DNA from: Nocardia acidivorans NBRC 108247 | Lineage (GTDB): Bacteria > Actinomycetota > Actinomycetes > Mycobacteriales > Mycobacteriaceae | DNA: 64,000 nt | Reading direction: 5' to 3' | Assembly: GCF_001625085.1 (NCBI RefSeq) | Contig: NZ_BDAW01000041.1 | Location: 16,940-80,939, forward strand | Part shown: in pieces, positions 18,603-25,874 of the stretch | Position numbering within the stretch: position 1 is the stretch's first letter | Layout of the letters: the number at the start of each line of letters is the position of its first letter | Made by a program: the position numbers and the translations under genes | The notes under the pieces: generated by a model | What the model saw: the letters and a program-made list of their open reading frames with translations, nothing else | Database searches by the model: none | What the model was told of the DNA's origin: nothing

Positions 18603-18841
18603 TGGCTACCGGAACTCCGGCTGCAGAGCTGCGCGAGCTGACCGAAGAGGAGCTCGTCGCGAAACTGCGTGAAGGCAAGGAAGAGCTGTTCAACCTGCGC
18701 TTCCAGATGGCGACCGGTCAGCTGACCAACAATCGTCGTCTGCGTGTGGTCCGCCACGAGATCGCGCGCATCTACACGGTCATGCGGGAGCGCGAGCTCG
18801 GCCTGGCCTCCGGTCCTGAAGGCAAGGGAGACGCCGCATGA
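18602..18841 (+). CDS. rpmC: 50S ribosomal protein L29
   Basis: A 79-aa L29 (AELRELTEEELVAKLREGKEELFNLRFQMATGQLTNNRRLRVVRHEIARIYTVMRERELGL), a two-helix protein at the exit-tunnel rim. ATG 18602 shares a base with the rplP stop; an upstream in-frame ATG at 18569 lies inside rplP and is rejected. Confidence 0.97.
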
Positions 18842-19134
18842 GCGACGTAAAGGGCCCGGCCAAGACGCCGGCCAAGGCAGAAGAGCGTGGCCAGCGCAAA
18901 GTGCGCATCGGCTACGTTGTTTCCGACAAGATGACCAAGACCATCGTGGTCGAGCTGGAAGATCGCGTGAAGCACAAGCTTTACGGCAAGATCATCCGCA
19001 CCACCTCGAAGGTCAAGGCGCACGACGAGAACGAGATCGCCGGTATCGGTGACCGCGTGCAGCTGATGGAGACCCGTCCGCTGTCCGCCACCAAGCGCTG
19101 GCGTCTGGTCGAGGTGCTGGAGAAGGCCAAGTAA
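18838..19134 (+). CDS. rpsQ: 30S ribosomal protein S17
   Basis: A 98-aa S17 (RKVRIGYVVSDKMTKTIVVELEDRVKHKLYGKIIRTTSKVKAHDENEIAGIGDRVQLMETRPLSATKRWRLVEVLEKAK) with an Ala/Lys-rich N-terminal extension of about 20 residues. Last gene of the S10 operon, coupled to rpmC by ATGA and followed by a terminator. Confidence 0.98.
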   Translation: MSDVKGPAKTPAKAEERGQRKVRIGYVVSDKMTKTIVVELEDRVKHKLYGKIIRTTSKVKAHDENEIAGIGDRVQLMETRPLSATKRWRLVEVLEKAK

Positions 19135-19165
19135 GGTCTGCTCCACCTCGATGACAGTCGAAATA

Positions 19166-19207
19166 CGAAGGCCCGCTTCCCCCGTGGAGGCGGGCCTTCG
19201 TCGTTTC
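19166..19207 (+). terminator. Terminator of the S10 operon
   Basis: CGAAGGCCCGC and GCGGGCCTTCG pair perfectly with a 13-nt loop and are followed by TCGTTTC, 31 nt after rpsQ. Confidence 0.9.
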
Positions 19208-19235
19208 ATCGGGCAGGGCCGCCGCGCGCGAGGGG

Positions 19236-19658
19236 TCAGAAAGAGCCCAGATCGGCCGATAGCCAGTGTTCGGGTGTCATGTAGACGGCCACCTGCTCAC
19301 CGATGGCGTCGGCCTGTTTCATATAGCCCTCGACCTGTTCGGGGGACATGTAGTGGGCTGCCATCTCGCGGTGCATCGCATCGGTGATGGGGGTGATGCG
19401 GGTGATCGGGCCCTCCGCCGTGACGTAGCGGACGCTCGGCTCCAGCACCTGCGCCATAATGCTGAAGCGGCCGGATTCCTTCAGCCGCCGCATCTTCCGC
19501 GACTCTGGACCGGTGAGGAACCACAGCTCACCGCCCGGTTCGTACCGGTACCAGATGGGGACGTTCAGCGGTGCTCGACCCGGCTCGTCATTGACCGCCA
19601 AAGCGCCGATGTGTGGTTGGGCGAGGAAACTCTGTCGTTCTTCCAACGTCAGTGTCAT
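19236..19658 (-). CDS. Pyridoxamine-5'-phosphate-oxidase-fold protein (FMN/F420-binding type)
   Basis: A 140-aa split-barrel protein. The start (LTLEERQSFLAQPHIGALAVNDEPGRAPLNVPIWYRYEPGGELWFLTGPESRKMRRLKESGRFSIMAQ) follows the usual PNPOx-like pattern, in which P-x-W-Y is near the flavin site. Such actinobacterial proteins may bind F420, FMN or haem; which cannot be told here. ATG 19658 is used because upstream codons lie in the intergenic region. Divergent from the flavoenzyme-lyase fusion with 259 bp between, containing a palindrome that might serve both. Confidence 0.75.
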   Translation of the reverse strand: MTLTLEERQSFLAQPHIGALAVNDEPGRAPLNVPIWYRYEPGGELWFLTGPESRKMRRLKESGRFSIMAQVLEPSVRYVTAEGPITRITPITDAMHREMAAHYMSPEQVEGYMKQADAIGEQVAVYMTPEHWLSADLGSF

Positions 19659-19733
19659 GCCATCCACGGTAGCGCGCGGGTATGACCGGTTTCGGCCGCC
19701 GAATCGTCCGAAGCGCCGCGGAGGGCGGTGTTT

Positions 19734-19747
19734 CACCTGATCAGGTG
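19734..19747. promoter_or_regulatory. 14-bp perfect palindrome, candidate operator
   Basis: CACCTGATCAGGTG lies between the divergent PNPOx-like and fusion genes, about 90 bp upstream of a candidate promoter of the fusion gene. Confidence 0.35.
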
Positions 19748-19836
19748 GGAATGTGCGGCGATTCGACGGCATGCGGCAGCAACAGGCGTTTGCGGCTCAT
19801 GGGATTGTTCACGGCCGTATTCCGTACCGCGCGTTC

Positions 19837-19865
19837 TTGTATGGGATTTATCGCATTGCTACCCT
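19837..19865 (+). promoter_or_regulatory. Candidate promoter of the flavoenzyme-lyase fusion
   Basis: TTGTAT and TACCCT are 17 bp apart. A hairpin GTGCCCG-CTAC-CGGGCAC (19873-19890) would sit at the very 5' end of the transcript. The surrounding sequence is noticeably richer in A+T than the neighbours. Confidence 0.4.
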
Positions 19866-19917
19866 CGGCGAAGTGCCCGCTACCGGGCACGGATCCTCGG
19901 GCGCGATCGGTGAGTGA

Positions 19918-22900
19918 ATGCTCGATAATGTTGTTCGTATTGCGATAGTCGGAATGGGACCTCGCGGTCTGAATGTCTTCGAACGTATTTGCGCGAATGC
20001 TCGGCAGCTCGGTAGTTGTGCCGGTGTGGAACTGATTCTCATAGACTCGAAAAGGGTTGGCACGGGCGCGGTTTGGCGCACCGATCAACCGGCTCAGCTG
20101 CTGATGAACACGGTTGCCGAGCAGGTCACCATCTTCACCGACGATACGGTGGAGATGGCGGGTCCGGTGGATCGAGGGCCCAGTTTGTACGAATGGTCCA
20201 ATTTCCTCGCCAAGATAGGCAATTTCGCCGGACTGCCCTCCGGTGCGTATCGCGAAGCCCTGCGCATCCGCGCGGATACCTATCCGCCGCGCTACTTCTA
20301 CGGCCATTATCTGCGCTGGGCATTCGAACGCACCCGCGACCGCTATGCCGAATGGGCGCATACTCGCGAAATTGTGGCTACCGCAATCGATCTGCGAGAC
20401 GGCCCGGGTGGGTTACAGGAACTCGACCTCAGCACCGGCGAACGCCTGTGCGGTCTGCACGCCGTGGTGCTCAGCCAGGGGCATCTGGGGGAGGAGCCGC
20501 CGCGGGAGCCCGGCTCGCTGCCCGATTCGGCGCGCCGCCTCGGCCTCGATTACGTGGCCCCGGCCAATGCCGCCGATATCGATACCGCCCGCATTCCCGA
20601 GCGCGAACCGGTGCTGATTCGCGGCCTCGGCCTCACCTTCTTCGACTATCTGACGCTGCTGACCGTAGGTCGCGGCGGCTGTTTCAAGGAGTGCGACGCG
20701 GGCCTGGAGTACGTGGCCTCGGGCCGGGAGCCGGTGATCATGGCGGGCTGCCGGCGCGGCGTACCCCATCACGCGCGCGGGGAGAATCAGAAGGGGGTGG
20801 ACGGCCGGTACGCGCCGATGCTGCTGACCCCCGAGCGCATTGCCCGATTGCGCGGCCGCTCACGCAAATTCGGTGATGTGTCGTTCCGGCACGATGTGTG
20901 GCCGCTGATCGCCCGCGAGGTCGAATCGGTCTACTACTCGGCCATCCTGGCCGAACGGCTGAGCCCGCAGCGGCTGGAGTCCTTCCGGGACCGCTATCTC
21001 AATGCCGCGGCGGCCGCCGAGACCGCGGAGTTGTTGCAGCGCTTCCATCTTCGCGAGGACGAGCGGTGGGATTGGTCCACCCTCGTCGACCCCACCGGCG
21101 GTCGCGCCTTCACCGATCCCGACGATTTCCACGACTGGCTGCTCGGCTATCTCGACGCCGATGTCCGCGAGGCCCGCCTGGGCAATGTGCGCGGCCCGGT
21201 GAAATCGGCCCTGGATGTCCTGCGCGATCTGCGCAATGAGGTCCGCCTGGTGGTCGACCACGGCGGTATCGCGGGTTCGTCCTACCGCGATGACCTGGAC
21301 CGCTGGTACACCCCCATGAACGCCTTCCTCTCCATCGGCCCGCCCGCCAGTCGCATCGCAGAAATGGCGGCGCTGATTCGCGCGGGCGTGCTGCGGGTCA
21401 TCGGCCCGGGTATGCGCCTGCGCGTGGACCCCGGTCGTCGCCTGTTCGCGGCGGAGTCGCCGCAGGTGGCAGGTTCGCTCGTGCGTGGCCGTCATCTGAT
21501 CGACGCCTGGCTGCCCGCTCCCGATCTGCGCCGCACCGCGGATCCGCTGCTGCGTAATCTGCTGGGCCGCAAGGACGTCAGCGGTTTCACCATCGCCTCC
21601 CCCGATGGCAGCGACTATCGCACCGGCGGTCTGGCGCTCGCACCCAATACCCATCATCTGATCGATGGCGCGGGCCGAATTCATCAGCGCCGCTATGCCT
21701 TCGGTGTGCCCACCGAATCGGTGCGCTGGGTGACCGCGGCCGGTCCGCGGCCGGGCGTGAATTCGGTGACGCTGGCGGACGGCGACGGTATCGCCCGCGA
21801 GATTCTCACCACGCACCGCTATGAGCGGTCCGCGAATCCTCTGGAAGGGCAAGACGATATGGCGATCGAATACGGTCTGCTGTCCCCGGTGGGCGTGGGC
21901 GCGCCGGTGGAATCCCTGCTCGGCGACGATGCCTGGATCGAGGCCATGGTGGAGGTGGAGGTGGCGCTCGCGCGGGCGCAGGCCCGCCTGGGCATGGTGC
22001 CGGAGGTGGTGCCCGAGCATATCGCCATGGCGGTGCGCGATCATCGCCTCGATGCCCGGGAGATCGCGGAAGCCGCACGGGGAGCGGCGAATCCGGTGGT
22101 GTGCCTCGTGGAGCGGCTGCATCGCGCGGTCGCCGATATCGATCCGGTGAGTGCGAACTATGTGCACTACGGCTCCACCAGTCAGGACATTCTCGATACC
22201 GCGACCATGGTGATCGCGGCGCGGGTGCTCTCGGTGGTGATCGCGGATCTGAACCGCATTCTGGGTTCGCTGGCCGAATTGGCGCGGCGGCACCGCAGTA
22301 CGCCGATCGCCGGTCGCACCCTGGCCATGCAGGCGGTGCCGACCACCTTCGGCGCGAAGGTGGCGGTGTGGATGCAGGGCATTCTCGACGCGCGTGAGCG
22401 GCTGTGCCAGGTGCGCACCGGGCTGCCCGTGCAATTGGGCGGTGCGGCGGGCACTTTGGCCTCGTATATCGAATGCGCGCGCTGCGGTGCGTCCGAGTTG
22501 GCCCTCGCGCCGAGCGGGGAGATCGTGGAGCGGTTGAGCGCGGAGTTCGCCGCCGAACTGTCCCTGGGCGTGAGCGCGACGCCGTGGCATTCGGTGCGCA
22601 CACCCATCGCCGATCTGGCGTCCGCGCTGGCGCTCACCGCGGGCGTGCTCGGCAAGATGGCGGTGGATGTCATCTCCCAGTCCCGCACCGAGGTGGCCGA
22701 ACTCTACGAGCCCTCCGCCGAGGGACGCGGTGCGTCGTCGGCCATGCCGCAGAAGCGAAATCCTGTGCTGAGCACCATGATTCGCGCGGCCGCCCTGCAA
22801 ACCCCGGCGCTGGCCTCGACGCTGTTCGGCGCGCTGCTGGCCGAGGACGAGCGGCCTGCGGGCGCCTGGCATGCCGAATGGCAGCCGCTGCGCGAATGTC

Positions 22901-23247
22901 TGCTGCTGGTGGGTGGCGCCGCGCATACCGCGGTGGAGTTGGCCGCCGGTCTCACCGCCGACGCCGACCGGATGACCGCGAATCTCACGCTCACCAAGGG
23001 ACAGATCGTCTCCGAGCGGCTCTCCATCCGGTTGGCTCCGCTGCTGGGGAAGCCGGTCGCGAAGAAGACCCTGCAATCGGCGTCCTACGAATCGCAGTCC
23101 ACGGCGCGTCCGCTGGCGGAGATATTGGCCGAATCCCCGGATATCGCAATGCATTTGAGCCCGGTGGAACTCAACGACCTACTGCGCCCGGAAAACTACC
23201 TCGGCGCGGCCCCCGATCTGGTGGATCGAGTGCTGCGCCGACTGTGA
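19918..23247 (+). CDS. Fusion of a CreE-like FAD/NAD(P)-binding enzyme and a CreD/PcaB-like lyase
   Basis: One 1109-aa frame holds two enzymes. Residues about 1-645 are an FAD/NAD(P)-binding protein with G-M-G-P-R-G at the start and GTGAVWRTDQPAQLLMNTVAEQVTIFTDDTVEMAGPV. This resembles the large flavoproteins that oxidise aspartate to nitrosuccinate (CreE, FzmM). Residues about 648-1109 are a fumarase/aspartase-superfamily lyase of the cycloisomerase type (PcaB, CreD), with Y-G-S-T-S-Q-D-I-L-D and the signature S-S-A-M-P-Q-K-R-N-P at about 940. In separate proteins CreD releases nitrous acid from nitrosuccinate. The function is therefore inferred as aspartate to nitrite plus fumarate, with no diazotising partner in the window. 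A ribosome-site-like GGAAGGG precedes Met648, so the lyase may also be made alone. Confidence 0.75.
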   Translation: MLDNVVRIAIVGMGPRGLNVFERICANARQLGSCAGVELILIDSKRVGTGAVWRTDQPAQLLMNTVAEQVTIFTDDTVEMAGPVDRGPSLYEWSNFLAKIGNFAGLPSGAYREALRIRADTYPPRYFYGHYLRWAFERTRDRYAEWAHTREIVATAIDLRDGPGGLQELDLSTGERLCGLHAVVLSQGHLGEEPPREPGSLPDSARRLGLDYVAPANAADIDTARIPEREPVLIRGLGLTFFDYLTLLTVGRGGCFKECDAGLEYVASGREPVIMAGCRRGVPHHARGENQKGVDGRYAPMLLTPERIARLRGRSRKFGDVSFRHDVWPLIAREVESVYYSAILAERLSPQRLESFRDRYLNAAAAAETAELLQRFHLREDERWDWSTLVDPTGGRAFTDPDDFHDWLLGYLDADVREARLGNVRGPVKSALDVLRDLRNEVRLVVDHGGIAGSSYRDDLDRWYTPMNAFLSIGPPASRIAEMAALIRAGVLRVIGPGMRLRVDPGRRLFAAESPQVAGSLVRGRHLIDAWLPAPDLRRTADPLLRNLLGRKDVSGFTIASPDGSDYRTGGLALAPNTHHLIDGAGRIHQRRYAFGVPTESVRWVTAAGPRPGVNSVTLADGDGIAREILTTHRYERSANPLEGQDDMAIEYGLLSPVGVGAPVESLLGDDAWIEAMVEVEVALARAQARLGMVPEVVPEHIAMAVRDHRLDAREIAEAARGAANPVVCLVERLHRAVADIDPVSANYVHYGSTSQDILDTATMVIAARVLSVVIADLNRILGSLAELARRHRSTPIAGRTLAMQAVPTTFGAKVAVWMQGILDARERLCQVRTGLPVQLGGAAGTLASYIECARCGASELALAPSGEIVERLSAEFAAELSLGVSATPWHSVRTPIADLASALALTAGVLGKMAVDVISQSRTEVAELYEPSAEGRGASSAMPQKRNPVLSTMIRAAALQTPALASTLFGALLAEDERPAGAWHAEWQPLRECLLLVGGAAHTAVELAAGLTADADRMTANLTLTKGQIVSERLSIRLAPLLGKPVAKKTLQSASYESQSTARPLAEILAESPDIAMHLSPVELNDLLRPENYLGAAPDLVDRVLRRL

Positions 23248-23259
23248 GCCTTCAGCGTC

Positions 23260-23347
23260 GTCATTCCGGCGGGTTCTCGGCGGGGATCCACTGAACGTGT
23301 TGGAGCGTCGAAGGTGTGGATCCCGGCCAAGAGCATGCCGGGATGAC
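23260..23347. repeat. Full copy of the dispersed palindromic element (intergenic)
   Basis: It runs from GTCATTCCGGC to GCCGGGATGAC over 88 bp, each end forming an internal hairpin with a GGATCC-containing inner border. It is directly downstream of the fusion gene and directly joined to the 21-bp array. Confidence 0.85.
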
Positions 23348-23590
23348 GGGGGCACGACGACCCGGGATGGGGGTGCGACGACCCGGGATGGGAGTGCGAC
23401 AACCCGGGATGGGAGTGCGACAACCCGTGACGGGGGTGCGACAACCCGTGACGGGGGTGCGACAACCCGGGATGGGGGAACGACAACCCGGGATGGGGGA
23501 ACGACAACCCGGGATGGGGGAACGACAACCCGGGACGGGGGTGCGGCAACCCGGGATGGCGGGGTTACGACAACCCGGGATGTGGCGGGG
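23346..23590. repeat. 21-bp minisatellite, about 11 copies
   Basis: The unit is approximately CCCGGGATGGGGGTGCGACAA, with variants GGATGGGAG, TGACGGGGG and GGGGAACGA. The last two copies are slightly longer. It fills the gap between the palindromic element and the stop codon of the DUF5997 gene. The period is a multiple of three, so long artificial reading frames cross it on both strands; none looks like a protein. Confidence 0.9.
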
Positions 23591-23591
23591 A

Positions 23592-24002
23592 CTACCAGCG
23601 CTTGGCGGGCCGGTTGGTCGCTGCGCGGCGGGCGGCCTCTTTCGCCTTGACGCGCTCGGCTTCCTTGCGGACCTCGGCGTAGTTCTCGCGTTCGCGCAGC
23701 AGCCACTCGGGCGGGTTCGCAAGGAGCTCGTCGATCTGCGCGGTGGTCATGGCGTCCTCGACCCCGGCGCGGCCCAGGCCGGAGTTGGAGATGCCGAGTT
23801 TGCGGGCGACCACATCGCGCGGGAAGGGTCCGTCCCGGTGCAGATCCCGCAGCCACTGCGGCGGATCGGTGCGCAACTGCTCCAGCTGGGCGCGGGTGAC
23901 GGGTGAGTTCCGGAACTCCTCGGGGGTTGCGGGGAGGTAGATACCGAGTTTGGCGGCCGCGGTCAGCGGCTTCATGGTTTGGGCGTTCTTGTCCGGGCTC
24001 AC
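23592..24002 (-). CDS. DUF5997 family protein
   Basis: A 136-aa protein that matches the actinobacterial DUF5997 pattern: MKPLTAAAKLGIYLPATPEEFRNSPVTRAQLEQLRTDPPQWLRDLHRDGPFPRDVVARKLGISNSGLGRAGVEDAMTTAQIDELLANPPEWL. There are two similar halves, each ending in D/N-P-P-[QE]-W-L, which suggests an internal duplication. The C terminus is basic. GTG 24002 is used; ATG 23975 is an alternative. It is divergent from the LysR-like gene, an arrangement I recall as usual for this family, so the two are probably functionally linked. The function is unknown. Confidence 0.8.
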   Translation of the reverse strand: MSPDKNAQTMKPLTAAAKLGIYLPATPEEFRNSPVTRAQLEQLRTDPPQWLRDLHRDGPFPRDVVARKLGISNSGLGRAGVEDAMTTAQIDELLANPPEWLLRERENYAEVRKEAERVKAKEAARRAATNRPAKRW

Positions 24003-24082
24003 CGGTCAAGGGTATCGGGCCGGGTGGGGTGAACCGGCCGCGCGGTGCGGTTATCGGATGCCAGTGCAATAACCTGGGTGGA

Positions 24083-25036
24083 ATGAGCCGGTTCGAGTCG
24101 ATCGATGTCACGCGTCTGCGCTGGTTCGCCGGGGTTGCGGAGGAGTTGCACTTCGCCCGTGCCGCACAGGCCATGGGGATTTCCCGGCAGCGTTTGAGCC
24201 GGACGGTCATCGAGCTCGAGGAGGAGCTCGGCGCCAAACTCTTCGTACCGGGCGCACAACCCACCCAGCTCACGGCCGACGGCGAGGAGCTGTTGACCGC
24301 GGCTCGCGAGATTCTCGCGAATGTGGTCGAGGAGCCCGCGCGCGCGGCCGAGGACGAGGGTGAGCGCCTGCGCGTGGGATTCGTCCCCGGCGTGACGGTC
24401 ACCAAATGGGAGCGCATCTGGCGTGAGCGCTTCCCGGAGCTGCCGTTGGAGATGCTGGCGATCCCCATGCGTGATCAGGAATCGGCGCTGCGCGCGGGCG
24501 TGGTCGATATGGCGTTCGTGCGCCTGCCCATCGATCGCGAGGGGATGAGCGCCATTCCGCTGTATCGCGAACTGCCGGTGGTGGTGGTGCCCAAGGATCA
24601 TCCGATCTCGGTGTTCGAGCAGGTGAGCACGCTCGAGCTGGCCGATGAGCGGATGCAGGACGCCGCCGATCTGGATGAGGCGGCCATGACCATGGAGATG
24701 GTGGCCGCGGTGAGCGGTGCGGCCATCGTGCCGCATTCGATCGCCCGGCTGCATGCCCGCAAGGATCTCGTCTACCGGACTGTCACCGATGTGCCGACGA
24801 CGGAGATCGCGCTGGCCTGGCCGCAGGAGCGCACCACCGAACTGGTGGAGGAGTTCGTCGGCGTGGTGCGCGGCCGGTCCGCGCGCAGTTCGCGCTCGCC
24901 GTCCGGTCAGGATTCGAAGAAGCCGCAGGCCAAGATGCCGGTGCGGGGTGCGAAGAAGCCGGTCGGCGGGAAGAAGCCCGCACCCGCGAAACGTGGTGGG
25001 GCAGTGCAGAAGCCGGGTAAGCGGCGCGGCCGCTGA
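24083..25036 (+). CDS. LysR-family transcriptional regulator with a basic C-terminal tail
   Basis: A 317-aa regulator. The N-terminal helix-turn-helix reads LRWFAGVAEELHFARAAQAMGISRQRLSRTVIELEEELGAKLFVPG, then a substrate-binding domain (LRVGFVPGVTVTKWERIWRERFPELPLEML...). After about residue 270 comes a Lys/Pro/Gly-rich tail (KKPQAKMPVRGAKKPVGGKKPAPAKRGG) unlike typical LysR proteins and possibly a nonspecific DNA-binding extension. ATG 24083 follows GGGTGG; the frame upstream overlaps the divergent DUF5997 gene and is rejected. Confidence 0.85.
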   Translation: MSRFESIDVTRLRWFAGVAEELHFARAAQAMGISRQRLSRTVIELEEELGAKLFVPGAQPTQLTADGEELLTAAREILANVVEEPARAAEDEGERLRVGFVPGVTVTKWERIWRERFPELPLEMLAIPMRDQESALRAGVVDMAFVRLPIDREGMSAIPLYRELPVVVVPKDHPISVFEQVSTLELADERMQDAADLDEAAMTMEMVAAVSGAAIVPHSIARLHARKDLVYRTVTDVPTTEIALAWPQERTTELVEEFVGVVRGRSARSSRSPSGQDSKKPQAKMPVRGAKKPVGGKKPAPAKRGGAVQKPGKRRGR

Positions 25037-25239
25037 TCATCGGGGTCGATCTGGGGATATCTCAGGGTCGATTCAGGGTTGCGCTATACGTATACGTCTA
25101 CTTATAGTGATTGCGGGCGGCGATGAAGCCGCCCGCTGATGGTCATCGGTAATCGAACCCGTTGCGGCACAGTGCATCTCAATCCATGACGGCACGTTGT
25201 AGATGCATGCCTATATACGCATCAATGAATGTGAAGAAC

Positions 25240-25285
25240 GTCAACCGATGGTTGACTATCAAATAAAAGTCAACCTAAGGTTGAC
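25240..25285 (+). promoter_or_regulatory. Two identical operator-like palindromes upstream of the EXLDI-MMPL operon
   Basis: GTCAACC-N3-GGTTGAC occurs at 25240-25256 and again at 25269-25285, 29 bp centre to centre. They contain TTGAC elements that could double as -35 sequences and end 23 bp before the chosen ATG. They are probably the binding sites of a dimeric repressor of the operon; none is encoded beside it. The rest of the 25037-25308 gap is A+T-rich (TATACGTATA palindrome at about 25085) without genes. Confidence 0.65.
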
Positions 25286-25308
25286 GCATGCGAGAATTGG
25301 AGTACGTC

Positions 25309-25839
25309 ATGGACATCGACATGCACAAGCCCGAGGGCGACGAGCCCGCCCGGAGCGCTGTCGGCACCGAGGATCTTCCCGAGGGTATGAGCCGCATCGA
25401 ACTGCGCGTGGGTCCCGGCGGCGGTCGCACACAGAGCTTCGTCGGCCGGCTGCTGGCCGAATCGCAGCAGGTCACCAAGGTCGGCACCGAGGTGATCAAC
25501 GTCTACCTCAGCCGGAAGGGCAAGTTCGTCGTGCACCGTCAGTACGTCGAATGGTCGGATTTCCAGCAGGCGACCAAGCAGGCGTACAACTCCGTTCGCG
25601 CCGACTTCATCACCGCGCGCCGCAATTCCGATCAGTCCGACTTTTCACCTATCACCCACTGGGTCAAGGAGTTTAAGAACTGGCGCGAACTGCTTGGCCT
25701 TGGTAAGGATGGGTACGGGGACTTCACTCTGGACATCGTCGACTCGCTGGACGAGTTGCGCGAGCGTGTCCCCGCCAAGGCCTTCCGGATCGCCGCCGAT
25801 GTGGTGTCGAACCCGGCCTCGCACGACCTCGATATCTGA
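25309..25839 (+). CDS. EXLDI family protein
   Basis: A 176-aa soluble protein of the EXLDI family, named for its C-terminal sequence (here SHDLDI). The central part TQSFVGRLLAESQQVTKVGTEVINVYLSRKGKFVVHRQYVEWSDF and a final VPAKAFRIAADVVSNP fit what I recall of the family. The biochemical role is unknown. ATG 25309 has GGAG 7 nt upstream; an ATG at 25288 abuts the operator and has no ribosome site. It is followed after 35 nt by the MMPL transporter, with which it is presumably co-transcribed. Confidence 0.7.
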   Translation: MDIDMHKPEGDEPARSAVGTEDLPEGMSRIELRVGPGGGRTQSFVGRLLAESQQVTKVGTEVINVYLSRKGKFVVHRQYVEWSDFQQATKQAYNSVRADFITARRNSDQSDFSPITHWVKEFKNWRELLGLGKDGYGDFTLDIVDSLDELRERVPAKAFRIAADVVSNPASHDLDI

Positions 25840-25874
25840 ATAGCGCGGCCGAACCCCGAAAGGACTTCTCCCGC

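Noticed and set aside
20860..23154. 764-aa frame on the minus strand opposite the fusion gene
   Set aside because: Arg/His/Gly-rich composition without domains; a high-GC shadow of the coding strand.
23346..23590. Possible CRISPR array
   Set aside because: Units are contiguous 21-bp copies without unique spacers, and no cas genes are present.
23903..24082. Longer N terminus for the LysR regulator
   Set aside because: It overlaps the divergent DUF5997 gene and lacks the LysR start; ATG 24083 places the helix-turn-helix correctly.
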